Source: Dastarcus helophoroides (taxonomy: Eukaryota; Arthropoda; Insecta; Coleoptera; Bothrideridae). From it: a stretch of DNA of 64,000 nt. The stretch's first letter is position 1; each line of letters opens with the position of its first letter. The stretch covers positions 23,536,764-23,600,763 of the forward strand of contig CM053337.1 in the NCBI GenBank assembly GCA_028583605.1. The letters are read 5' to 3'. Made by a program: the position numbers and the translations under genes. Under the pieces are notes generated by a model. It was given only the letters and a program-made list of their open reading frames with translations. It did no database searches and was not told where the DNA came from. Shown here piece by piece: positions 11,188-21,671 of this stretch.

Positions 11188-12894
11188 ACAAATCTAAGAA
11201 ATTAAGTGGAAAATGCAAATTTACGGTTGTTATTCTAAAAAATTGAGGTTTTTAAAAACTATTTTGATTTTGATTTAATTTCGAAATCTTTGGCAATTCT
11301 GACACAAAATTGTGATCTTTTTTCAAAATTTCGGCTTTTTTTTTAAATTTGGTTGAAATATTGTATTATTTTCGACAACTTCGCCTTTTTTAAAACATCC
11401 ATTTCCTTTGAAAATTTCAAATATTTCTTCAAAATTTTGACTGTCACCCAAAGTTCCGATTTTCTTTTGGAAATTCGACTTTTTTTCAAAAACTCTTACC
11501 TTTTCTCGAAGTTTCGACTTTTATGTTGCAAATTGGATTTGTATTTAAAAAATTGAAAAACTCTAACTCTTGGAAAATTTTCTCTTTTTTGAAGAATTGG
11601 ATTATTGTGAAAAATTCAATTTTTTTACAAAAGTTAGTTAAAATATTGTATTATTTTCGACAACTTCGCCTATTTTGAAATATCCATTTCCTTTGAAAAT
11701 TTCAATTCGAAGTTTCGATTTTTTCAAAAATTTCGACTTTTTTTCAAAAATTTTTACTTTTTCTTGAAGTTTCGACTTTTATATTACACATTGAACTTGT
11801 ATTTAAAAAATTAGAATACTCTAACTCTTGGAAAATTTTCACTTTTTTGAAAAATTGGATTATTTTGAAAATTTTGACTTCTGAAATTTCGACTTCTGAA
11901 ATTTTCGAACATTTGTCAGAACTTTCACTTTTTTGAAAATCTCAACCTTTTATCAATAAATTTCGATCTTTTCTCAAAGTTGTGACATTTTTCAGAACCT
12001 TAATTTTTTTTCTTAATTTCACCTTTTTGTAGAGTTTGGCTTTTCGTGAAACTTCGACCTTTTTCAGAATTTTTTAAAAATGTTGATCTGTTTTTCAAAA
12101 CTTTGAATTTTTGCAAAAAACGTAATTTCGGGAAAAAAATCGCAATTTAACAGAAAAATTTGAGCTTTCCTCAAGGTGTAACTTTTTTCAGAACCTAAAT
12201 TTTTTTTTTAGTTTCAGCTTTTTTCAGAGTTTTGACTTTTCGTGAAACTTCGACCTTTTTCAGAATTATTTAAAACTGTTGATATGTTTTTCAAAACTTT
12301 GAATTTTTGCAAGAAACGAAATTTTGGGAAAAAAATCGCAATTTAACAGAAAAATTTGACCTTTCCTCAAGGTGTAACTTTTTTTAGAAGCTAAATTTTT
12401 TTTAATTTCAGCTTTTTTAGTGTTTTGACTTTTCGTGAAATTTCGACTCTTTTCAGAATTTTTTAAAAATGTTGATCTTTTTCTCAAATTTTTGCAATTT
12501 CGATTTTCGATTTTTTTTTGACAAATTCACATGTCCTGAAAATGTTAATTTTCTCAGAGATCTGACTTTCTAAATTGCGAACTTTAGATATTCTGAACGA
12601 GTTATTGTATTAAACGAATTCGAGACTTAACTCAGTTTTGATTTTGCAGTTGGTATATTAAAACTGAGTATTTTTCAAGTTTAAATTGAAAAGTTTCAAA
12701 AACATACGAAATCTAGAAATCTAAACATCTTCGAGTTTAAAAGCTAAATAGGAATTTTGGAAAAAGAGCATAAATCATAATTTTAGATTTATTTTAACAA
12801 ATTGAAATTTTTACAAAATTGTTTCTCTAAATTTTTAGATCAAACACAAAATTTGGATCTGATGTCGAAATTTCGAGAAACGACCTAAATTTTT
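11188..12894. repeat. TTTCGAC satellite with local tandem duplications
   Basis: The sequence is pyrimidine-rich on the plus strand. A ~285-bp duplication is marked by ATATTGTATTATTTTCGACA at about 11357 and 11642. A ~185-bp unit occurs three times: TTCGTGAAACTTCGACC near 12043 and 12241, with a TTCGTGAAATTTCGACT form near 12433, alternating with GAAATTTTGGGAAAAAAATCGC-type text. From about 12580 the sequence becomes irregular. No genes are seen. Confidence 0.65.
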
Positions 12895-13051
12895 TTTTGG
12901 TGGAACGGACTGTTCCTTGGTTATCTTCAAAGCTATCATCTTCAGAGAGATACTGTATCTTTCTGAAGATAATAGCTTGGCTATCGAAATGCGTTAGTTG
13001 TGTTTTTAATCTTTCTTGGCGTCAGGGGACAAGATTTGTATTTCAATTTTT
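12895..13051. mobile_element. Foldback MITE copy, left arm mostly deleted
   Basis: TTTTGGTGGAACGGACTG is followed directly by TATCTTCAAAGCTATCATC, with the left arm body lost. It continues with a near-complete right arm: GATAATAGCTTGGCTATCG, AATCTTTCTTGGCGTCAGGG and AAGATTTGTATTTCAATTTT. As at 10927-11187, the outer right end is absent. Confidence 0.8.
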
Positions 13052-13564
13052 AGCGACCTAAAATGTCTCCCAACATTTGAAAGTGCCGAATTAAAGCCAA
13101 AATATCAAATTTGGAACTTAGAAGTTTAGATAAAAAAAAGAGTTCCTGAATAAAAAAGCAAAATATGCACTGATTACCTATAAAAATTTGAATAAATTCG
13201 TGCGAGAAACAAATGATGTGAACTCTCAACGCGTATAGGCAACTTTCAATACAATCACATATATTATTCACTGCATACATTTTACGTGGTTTTTAATGTT
13301 CATTTTTTCCACATCAGAGGCTGAATTTTTTTAAAAACCGTCTCTTAGTGCTCACCTACAAGTTATGGGGAACACTTATGTGAAATTTTATGCTCCTAGA
13401 TGGCTTAGGCTGTGGGTTGTCACTGCTTAGAAATTTATTAAATGAACTATATATCTGGAAATTTTAAAGAATATTTTATCGAAATTTTGAATTTTTGTAA
13501 AAAGACCAATTGTGATTTTTTGTCGACATTCGTCTTTTTTTCGAAATTTCTATTTTTTTTCTCG
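13052..13564. other. Low-repeat intron segment
   Basis: The sequence is higher in complexity than its surroundings (for example GAACTCTCAACGCGTATAGG and TTATGGGGAACACTTATGTG). The minus-strand open frame at 13050-13280 shows no family features. No RNA gene or element is recognised. It may be original intron or an unrecognised old insertion. Confidence 0.35.
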
Positions 13565-14012
13565 ATTTTGGTGGAACGGACTGGTCCTTGGTTATCTTCA
13601 AAAACTGAAAAACAAATCTTGGCCCCTGAAACTAAAAAAAAATAAAGAACACAACAGAGGTTGCTCTAACGCGTTTCGATAGCCCAGCTATCATCTTCAA
13701 AGAGATACAGCTTGTCCCCTGAAACCAAGAAAGATTAGGAAACACAACAGAGGTTGCTCTAACGCGTTTCGATAGCCCAGCCCCAGCTATCATCTTCAGA
13801 GAGATACAGCTTGTCCCGTAAAACCAAGAAAGATTAGAAAACACAACAAAGGTTGCTCTAGAGCAACTGCTTTCTAATCTTTCTTGGTTTCAGGAGACAA
13901 GCTGTATCTCTCTGAAGATGATAGTTTGGGTATCGAAACTCGTTAGAGCAACTTCTGTTGTGTTTTTTAATCTTTCTTGGTTTCAGGGGACAAGATTTGC
14001 ATTTTAATTTTT
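13565..14012. mobile_element. Foldback MITE with amplified arms
   Basis: The left end is ATTTTGGTGGAACGGACTGG. Three successive left-arm units follow, each with AACCAAGAAAGATTAGRAAA-type text and GTTGCTCTA, in two cases extended to GTTGCTCTAACGCGTTTCG (at about 13620, 13710 and 13800). They are separated by short CAGAGAGATACAGCTTGTCC segments. Two right-arm units in inverse orientation follow (about 13865 and 13960). The result is an asymmetrical array able to fold on itself, probably made by unequal exchange or template switching within the inverted repeats. Confidence 0.8.
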
Positions 14013-14989
14013 TCTCGAAATACCTCTCAATGACCATCTTAAAATCTGATCCTTTATGTTTCTGAAAATCTTAACTTTTTCTTCGAAATACGTCTTTTCC
14101 TCAAAACTTCCTTTTTGTTTTTCAAAATTGGTCCTTTTCGTAAACGGTTCTCACAATTTGACTAGTTTTCTCAAAATTAGACTTCTTTTTTGTTAAATTT
14201 CCATTTTTTCTCGACATTTCGTTTTTTGTTCGAAATTTTGTATTTTCCTCAAAAGTTGTTCAAAATTTCTTCAATTTTGTCCAAAATTTCTTCAATTTTG
14301 TCCAAAATTTCTACCAAAAACTTGACATGTACACCTTTTTTAATAGAAATTTAGTGTCGACTTATTCTCCCGAAATTTCAAAGTTCTGGAAATCTTATTT
14401 TAAAACTCAATTTTTTGAAACAGCTTCAATTTTTTATGGTTTGGATTGGACGATTTCAAAATTTCGTGTTCATATTTTAAGCTCGAAAATTTGAGAATAT
14501 ATTATAATTATTAACTTCTAGATTTTTTCGTAAATTTTAAATTTTTCCTGAATGTTTTCTCTTTGAACTTCGGCTTTAAAAACGGGGTGAAATCTAGATT
14601 TCTTTTATAAATGAAGAATTTTTTTCAAGATCTTATTTTTTAAATCCTGAAAAATTGAGATTTTTGCTGGGTCGAAGTCTCGGCCTATTTTGGGCCAAAT
14701 CGTAACTGCAAACGAAACCAGGTTTTTTGGCCAAAGCTAGCCGAAAGCAGAAGCGAAATCAAAACTTCGGTTGATCTCTAATTATTATCCATACTTGTAC
14801 AACGTTCGAGTTGACTAAATTCTGGTCACATTTTTCGATGATTTTCATACTCAAAACAATATAAAAATAGAAAATCCTCAATTTGACAAACTTTCATCGC
14901 AACAAAGAGAATCGATAACATCGACACAATTTAAATTATGATTAAATGACCTAAAATCTGTTTAAAACGTAATTAAGTTAACGAATTAC
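14013..14989. repeat. TTTCGAC satellite, then non-repetitive intron up to the exon
   Basis: Positions 14013-14630 are satellite with a short TTCTTCAATTTTGTCCAAAA tandem near 14265-14310. At about 14660-14780 lies a block rich in CGAAACC/GGCC words related to that at 3410-3540. The last ~200 bp, before the donor of the exon at 14990, are ordinary AT-rich intron. Confidence 0.5.
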
Positions 14990-15251
14990 CTTCATGATGG
15001 CGGTGTTGTTTGATGATGGCACGGGGAAAATGACCCATAATCCGTTATCATCCACGTTGAAGTCCATGTAATTGTACTGGCTGCTGTACAAATTAGTCGA
15101 TCTGTCAGCATCCGGTAAATCGAGGGCGCTCGTACTTTCGTTTTCCAGATTCAATTTTATAATTCTAGTTGTGTTCTTTTCGTTGTAGTAAAAGTATCCG
15201 TTGTGGATGACGTGCGTGTTACCCTCGAATCTGTGCTCCAGGTGGTATTTT
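14990..15251 (-). CDS. Olfactomedin-domain exon, central part
   Basis: This 262-nt minus-strand exon lies between acceptor TTTCAG (AG at 15253-15252) and donor AAG|GTAATT. It reads KYHLEHRFEGNTHVIHNGYF, then YYNEKNTTRIIKLNLENEST, and ends with YMDFNVDDNGLWVIFPVPSS and NNTAIMK. FEGNTHVIHNGYFYY and VDDNGLWVI are family hallmarks (the 'F-G-HVVYNGSLYY' and 'VDE-GLWVIY' positions). The first nucleotide completes the Lys codon begun in the exon at 27227-27419. The exon ends in phase 0, as the next one requires. A 10.9-kb intron follows. Confidence 0.9.
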
Positions 15252-15457
15252 CTGAAACAAATCGACTTTTATTCTGAAGAAATTCCAAAATATACACCGC
15301 AATAAGAGTAGATTTTTGAAGAGAAAACTTCTTTAGGCTTTTGGATTGGTTTAGCGTTACCATCACGCGTTACCAACATGTTCTACTGTTAACATAAGTT
15401 TTTTTTTTAATTTGCGGAAACAGACCAGTTTAAAAAAAGTGGAATTTAGAAAATAAC

Positions 15458-18400
15458 CAGTGGCGGCTGGCGTATAGGCACTGTGGAACTGTTTCGTTTA
15501 CAAGGTTTTTTTCTAAAAATTTTCTGAACACTTTTCATTACACAATTTTTTGTAGAAATTTTAAATTTTCTCTGCTTTGTTTTTATAGAAATTTTAGGTT
15601 TCTTTCACGAAGTTACGACATCTAAAAACCTATTTTATTTTTAATATTGATCAAAATTACATTTTTAAAGACTAATTTTTTTAAAAGTTTTGTGGAAGAA
15701 ATCAATATTTCGAGGAGGAATTAAAATGTTAAAAAAAAAACTCAAATTTTTTTGAAAATGGCCACATTTTGAGAAAGTAATTACAATTTCAAGAAAAAAT
15801 CTAAATATAACTCATCTCGCATTTTACTATGTCTCTAAAAAATAATGCGGTATCTTCGAATTTTTACCTCAAATCTCATTTTGTATAAAAATTTTGAATT
15901 TTTTTTAGATATTTCGATTTTTTTAGGAAATTTTGAATTTTTCTGTAAAGTTTCTATTTTTCCCAAATATTTTATAAAAAGAAATTTTCTCGAAATTTGC
16001 ATTTTTCCTAAAAGCGTTTTTCTTAAAATTTCGTCTAGAAATTCCAACTTCTCCAGAATTTTCTTTATGTTCCTTTAATTTGTTTTAAAAATGTCAAGTT
16101 TTTTCACGACACCTTGAGAATTTAAAGTTAATTTTATTTTGTAGTTTTGACAAAAAATGTTTGGAAAAAAACCTGACAGCTTTATAAAGATTTAAACATT
16201 TTGGGAAAAACGAAAAATTTTGACGTTATATAAGTTAATACGGTATCTTCGAATTTTTACCTCAAATCTCATTTTGTATAAAAATTTTGATTTTTTTCAG
16301 ATATTTCGATTTTTTGGAAATTTTTGATTTTTCTGCAAAGTTTCCATTTTTCCTAAATATTTAATAAAAAAAGTTTTCTCGAAATTTCCATTTTTCCTAA
16401 AAGTGTTATTCTTAAAATTTCTTCTGGAAATTCCAACTTCTCCAGATTTTTTTTTCGTTCCTCTAATTTGCTTTAAAAATGTGAAGTTTTTTTCACGACA
16501 CTTTGACAATTTAAAGTTTATTTTATTTTGTAGTTTTGACAAAAAATGTTTGAAAAAATCATGAAAACTCTATAAAAATTTTAAGATTTTGGAAAAAACA
16601 AAAATTTTCGACTTTTTTGTAAAGATATTTCAAATTTATTTCAAATTTAGATTTTCTCTCTAACAAATTTTGCTTTTTTTCTATGAAATTTGTGTTTTTC
16701 TCTAAACATTTTATGCAAAGAATTTTTTTAGAAATTTGGACTTTTCTGTAGATTTTGTCTTTAAAATATTTTTTCTTCTAAAAATTTTGATTTCTCGCTA
16801 ATTTGTTTTGGAAATTTTAAAGTTTTTTAACGAAATTTTAATATTTTAAAGTTTATTTTATTTTGTAACTTTGGTAAGAAACTGAAAATTATTAGGCATA
16901 AAATATTTTTTCTTCTAAAAATCTTGATTTCTCTCTAATTTGTTTTGGAAATTTAAAAGTTTTTTAACGAAATTTTAATATTTTAAAGTTTATTTTATTT
17001 TGTAACTTTGGTAAGAAAAAATAAACTTCAAATTTGCATAAAAATAAGAAAACTTTGGGAAAAATATTGAAATTTCAAGAAAAAATGTACCTTGTAAATT
17101 TCAATCTTTTTTGCAATTTAATATTTTTCTAAAAAATTCCTACTACTGTAGGACCAAAGAAAATTTTGAATCGGAATTTCCAATTTTTCTAGAAATGCTA
17201 AATTTATTCTTGAAATTGTCAAGGTCGAATTTAAAATTCAAATTTTGATAAAAAAAAATTGAAATTTAAAGATTAAACTCAAAATTTCGAGAGAAAGCAG
17301 ATCATATTTCTAGAAAAAGTTGAAGTTTCTTATTTGTAAACAACATTGAAAGAAAAAATAACATTTTTGGAATTAAAGAAAAAACAATTTTTTTAAATAA
17401 ATTAATTGTCAAAAATATTCTTATAATTGCAACTTTTAAAGTGAAAATTATTGAAATTTTTGAGAAAATTAGTCAGCTTGAAGCCAATTTTTTGTGATGT
17501 AAATTCAAATTTTGGCAATTTATTTGTAGATAAAATGCCTTGCGTTTTATATTTGTGGAAATTTGTTTCAAAGCTTTACATAATTTTAAAAATAGAAATT
17601 TTTGTTATTAATTTTCTACATTCGAGTGTTATTTCGAAATTTTTCTCAAAAAATGTAAATTTAAAAAGAAAAATATTATCACTATTAAAAAATAAAGCCA
17701 AAGTTATCAACAAAGTCGAATTTTTTTAAAAAGAAGTCAAATTTTCATAGAGTCAAATTTTTAAAAGAAAATAAGGATTTCGAAAATAATTTTTAAATTT
17801 TTAAAATGGTCGATATTTTCAATAAATTTGGGAATGTGAATAAAAGACGAATTTTTTAAAAAATATCGACATTTAAAATAAATTGCAGAGTTTTAAATTA
17901 AATTTTCAAAGAAGCTGAATTTTTTAAATATTGGAGAAAACTCAAAGTTTCCAAAAAATTTGTAATTATCAAAAAAGTTGAAATTTTGAAAAGGTAAAAT
18001 TTTGGAAAAAGTCGAAATTTTCAATAGTTCAAGTTTAAAAAGAATCTTTCCTTTTAAGTCGAAGATTTAATTGAAAATGTTTAAAAAAATGTATAGATAA
18101 CATTTTTAAAAAAGTTCCAACTTTTCAAAATAAAGTCAAGTTTTCAAAAAGAGTCGAAATTTTGAGAAAAAAAAGTCGAAGTTTTGAAATGGAGTCGCAA
18201 TTTTACGAAATATTTGTCGAAAATTTCAATAAAAGGTTTCAAGAAATGTCGGACCTAAAAAAAAATCACAATTTTCAAATAAAGGATCGATAGTTTGTAA
18301 AAAATGTCAACATTTTGAAAATAGTTGAAAAAAAAATTAGTCAAAATTTTGAAATTTTTTAAAAAGTTTAAATTTTGGAAAATGACCAAAATTTTGAAAA

Positions 18401-19974
18401 ATTCGAACATTTGCAAAAGGCTGGAATTTTTAACACAGTGGGAATTAAAATAAAAAGTCGAAAAGTTCAAAAAAGTGCACATTTAAGAAAAAGTTAGAAT
18501 TTTCAATAAAGAAAGTCGTAATTTGTTGACAAGGCAAACATGTTCAAAATTTTTCAAATTTCCAAAAGAAGTCAACATTTTTTTTTTATGGAACCGACCG
18601 ACTGGGTCTTGGTTATCATCAAATATTGAAATACAAAACTTGTCCCCTGAAACCAAGAAACCAAAATTTTGGAACAGAAGAAATTTTCCAAAAGAAAAGT
18701 TCAAAATTTTATAGTCGAAATTAAAAAAAATATCAAAATTTGCACAAGATTTAAGAATTTCTATCAAATTTCTAAATAATACGAAATTAAAAAAAAAATT
18801 AAATTTTGAATAGTTGGGAGATTTGCACTTAACTTTTCAATATAAACCAATATTTCTAATTTGTTACCTAACATTTCGATTTCAAATTTAAAAAGAGTGA
18901 GAGGGGGATATTTTTAAAACAAAATTAGGAACTGTTCTATTAACAATTGAATTTCTTATAATTAAAAGTAAACATTTTGAGATTAGATTTAAATATGAGG
19001 AAAAGTTAAAACCGAAATATAAAGAAAAGTTGAAACCGAAATATGAAGAAAAATTGAAACCGAAATATAAAGAAAAAAATCACCATTCGAGAGAAAATTG
19101 AAATTTTGAGTTTTAACTTCACAAGTATAAATTATCAGATAGATCGAGAGGTTTTCAAAAGTCGAAATATTGAGAATTTAAAATTTTGGAAAGAGTTCAA
19201 ATTTTTGGTAGTTAAGATTTTGAATCAACGTGGAACATTTTTTTAAGAAGTTGAAATTTTAGGTCAGAAAAATTAAAATTTTGAAAAAATATCAAACATT
19301 TTATAAAATTTTAAAATTATCAAAAAAAATCGAAATTTTGAAAGAATTTCGAAAACTAAGAAATAGTGAAATTTTCAACTAAAAAAATCAAAAAATAATC
19401 AAAACTTGCAAAAATAGGTAAAAATTTGAAAAATACTTGACATTTACAAAATTTAAATAAAAACCAGTCGAAAATATTAAGAATTAAAATTTTCAATAAA
19501 AAAATTATAAACAAGATGAAATTTAGAAAAAAGTTGAAAATTTAAGAAGTCAAATGTCCAGTTTTGAAAAAATTTACATTTTCGAAAAAGTAAAAATTTT
19601 CAAATGCTAAAAATTAAAAAAAATGTAGTAATTCATTTTCAAAAAAAATTACAAAAGAACAGAACACTGAAAAGTCTAAAAATAATAATAATACGAAAAT
19701 TTTAGAAAAGTATTCGCAGTTTTTCAGAAAAGTCCATACTTAAAAATAAAATCAGGTCGAGATTACAAGAAAAAATCTAAATTTTGCAATAGTCGAAATT
19801 TGGAAAAAATCCAACCTTTCAAAAAACGCGACATTATCAAAAGTTTTCACTGTTATGACCTAAAATTTTCGAAAAGTAACGTTTTGAAAATGTCGAAATC
19901 TTCTGTCGAAATCCTAAAAATTTTAAAACGCTAAGCAGCATATCCCCATTAGTTTTGGCTGCGAGCCGCCATTG
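15458..19974 (+). mobile_element. Satellite-bodied hAT-type element, family A, copy 1
   Basis: The left terminus is CAGTGGCGGCTGGCGTATAG; the right terminus ends GCGAGCCGCCATTG (family end ...GCCGCCACTG). A perfect 8-bp target-site duplication AAAATAAC flanks it (15450-15457 and 19975-19982), as expected for hAT insertions. No transposase is present. The ~4.5-kb body is AT satellite: irregular up to about 17.2 kb, then strongly purine-rich (AAAAGTCGAAATTTTC) on this strand. A ~390-bp tandem duplication is marked by GGTATCTTCGAATTTTTACC at about 15849 and 16241. A non-satellite landmark, CTACTGTAGGACCAAAG near 17145, recurs in the other A copies. The subterminal GCACCCCC motif on the left has been lost. 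Confidence 0.88.
18587..18660. mobile_element. Foldback MITE fragment inside the hAT-type element
   Basis: TATGGAACCGACCGACTGGG...TTGGTTATC is followed by ATTGAAATACAAAACTTG and TCCCCTGAAACCAAGAAA. Only the left outer part remains. The equivalent place in the element at 35366-40837 lacks it, so it entered after the two copies separated. Confidence 0.65.
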
Positions 19975-19982
19975 AAAATAAC

Positions 19983-20211
19983 TAAACTTCAAAAAAAAAT
20001 ATCAAACTTTAAAAAAGAACAAAATACTTCAGAGGAAGTTAATTATTAAGAGATCGAAAAATCAAATTTTGAGAAAAAAGTCGAATTTCGAAATAATATC
20101 TTAAAGCAAGTCAAATTTTAAGAAAAAAAAGTCTACTAAAGTCTAACTTAAAAACAAATTCGAAATTTCTAAAATTTTTGAGGAAAAGTTCGAAACTTTC
20201 GGAAACAATAT
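19983..20211. repeat. Purine-rich AT satellite
   Basis: AAAAAGTCGAATTTCGAAAT-like words continue outside the hAT-type element, with the same polarity as the adjacent element body. Confidence 0.5.
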
Positions 20212-20320
20212 TTATCTCTCTGAAGATGATAGCTTGGCTGTCGAAACGCGTTAGAGCAATCGTTGTTGTGTTTTTTAATCTTTCTTGATTTCAGGGGACA
20301 AGATTTCTATTTCAATTGTT
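20212..20320. mobile_element. Foldback MITE copy, right arm only
   Basis: It contains TATCTCTCTGAAGATGATAG, GTCGAAACGCGTTAGAGCAA, TTAATCTTTCTTGATTTCAG and GGGACAAGATTTCTATTTCA. The left arm and the outer right end are absent, giving the same short form as 9544-9646. Confidence 0.8.
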
Positions 20321-21132
20321 AACATCAGTAATTAAATAGAATTAAACAGGTTAGTTTTGTAGATGTCTCAGGTTAATGAAACGGTAGAATTCTCTTTATA
20401 AATTTCAATGAAAATAAAAAAAAATTCTTCTTGAAGATCAAATATAATAGAAAATAAGAAACGTTGTTACCCCAAATGCGAAAGTTGACCAGGAGAGCCA
20501 AGACTAAAATGTTTACAAAAACAACTGCGAAAAAAAGGCAGCAAGAAAATCTATAACAATGCAAACACAATTTTTTTCTACAAATTGTATAAAAACGTTG
20601 TGTAAGAAACTGTTTCGATTTAGATTCCACCACTTTTCGAAATGAGGATACGAGCAGAAATCTCATTACCACCGATGTCAAAATCTATCATAAGTTCGGC
20701 CTCTATTATACATTTTGTGAGGGATTATGTCCCACATCTCTCTCGAGTTATAGTTGCAGATCTCAAATAACTCTCCAGCATACAGATGCGAGAGGGAAAT
20801 AAGCAATGCATCATTATTTCGTAAACAGGAGCACGTACCAACTTCACTTCTAGCCGTTATACTAGTAAATTGGAGGCGAAATTATTAGCATCGAATAGTA
20901 ATTACCTTCAAACTATGACACAATGTTCATATGAAATCAATTCTCTATTCGTTCAACCGTAAGGGATGTTTATTAAGCGAATGATAATTTCGATGAATTA
21001 GTAATTCATTGGTAATATGGTGACATTTCTAGAACAATCAAAATTGAAATATTCCGGATAGACTTGATTTAATCATGCTATATGATTTTCTGGTTTCTGA
21101 TTTTCCTTTTTTTTGGAATTATTTGCTTACTG
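20321..21132. other. Low-repeat intron island
   Basis: The sequence is of ordinary complexity without the satellite words. The minus-strand frame at 20373-20681 contains a hydrophobic run (CCLFFAVVFVNILVLALLVN), but it has no homology I recognise and no matching splice phase. I treat it as chance. No RNA gene or transposon end is seen. Confidence 0.4.
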
Positions 21133-21307
21133 AAAAATTGAAATACAAATCTTGTCCCCTGAAACCAAGAAAGATTAAAAAACAAACGCGTTTCGACAGA
21201 GAGATACCCTCTGAAGATGATAGCTTGGCTGTCGAAACGCGTTAGAATAACATTTGTTTTGTTTTTTAATCTTTCTTGGTTTCAGGGGACAATATTTGTA
21301 TTTCAAT
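21133..21307. mobile_element. Foldback MITE copy, compact
   Basis: Both arms are present. The left arm has AATTGAAATACAAATCTTGT, CCCCTGAAACCAAGAAAGAT and AACGCGTTTCGACAGAGAGA (shortened). The right arm has AGATGATAGCTTGGCTGTCG, AAACGCGTTAGAATAAC, TTTAATCTTTCTTGGTTTCA and TATTTGTATTTCAAT. The outer 35-bp ends are missing on both sides. Confidence 0.85.
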
Positions 21308-21548
21308 AATTTTGTTGTCCGTTAAACAATTACATCCTAACTAATATATAAATGATGAAGTGTGTTCGTCTGTCTGCTGAACGTATCAACGAATTGTAAC
21401 AAAACATTATTCTGCAATCTGTACCAAGTCTTTAAAGCTAATGCCTTTTGTCACCTCCTGAAGCAAGGTTTTTAACAACGATTTTAATCGAAAATAAATT
21501 TCGATTGATTGAAAATCTCGATTTGTTTCGAAATCATCACGCTACTGC
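21308..21548. other. Unassigned intron segment with TE-like words
   Basis: CTAACTAATATATAAATGAT followed by GTGTGTTCGTCTGTCTGC resembles text often seen at the edge of old insect transposons, but no boundaries or partner were found. The overlapping open frame at 21448-21657 is not gene-like. Confidence 0.25.
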
Positions 21549-21671
21549 TTCTCTGAAGATGATAGCTTGGCTATCGAAACGCGTTAGAGCAACCTTTGTT
21601 GGGTTTTTAAAATCTTTCTTTGTTTCAGGGGACAAGATTTGTATTTCAATTTTTTGAACATAACCATCAAA
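21549..21671. mobile_element. Foldback MITE copy, right arm
   Basis: It contains CTCTGAAGATGATAGCTTGG, CTATCGAAACGCGTTAGAGC, AATCTTTCTTTGTTTCAGGG and CAAGATTTGTATTTCAATTT, then a degraded right end (GAACATAACCATCAAAAT). Confidence 0.8.

Noticed and set aside
20373..20681. Minus-strand frame with a hydrophobic segment, possibly a membrane protein exon
   Set aside because: No recognised family, and the olfactomedin exons on both sides already join in phase; AT-rich sequence easily gives Phe/Leu/Val runs.
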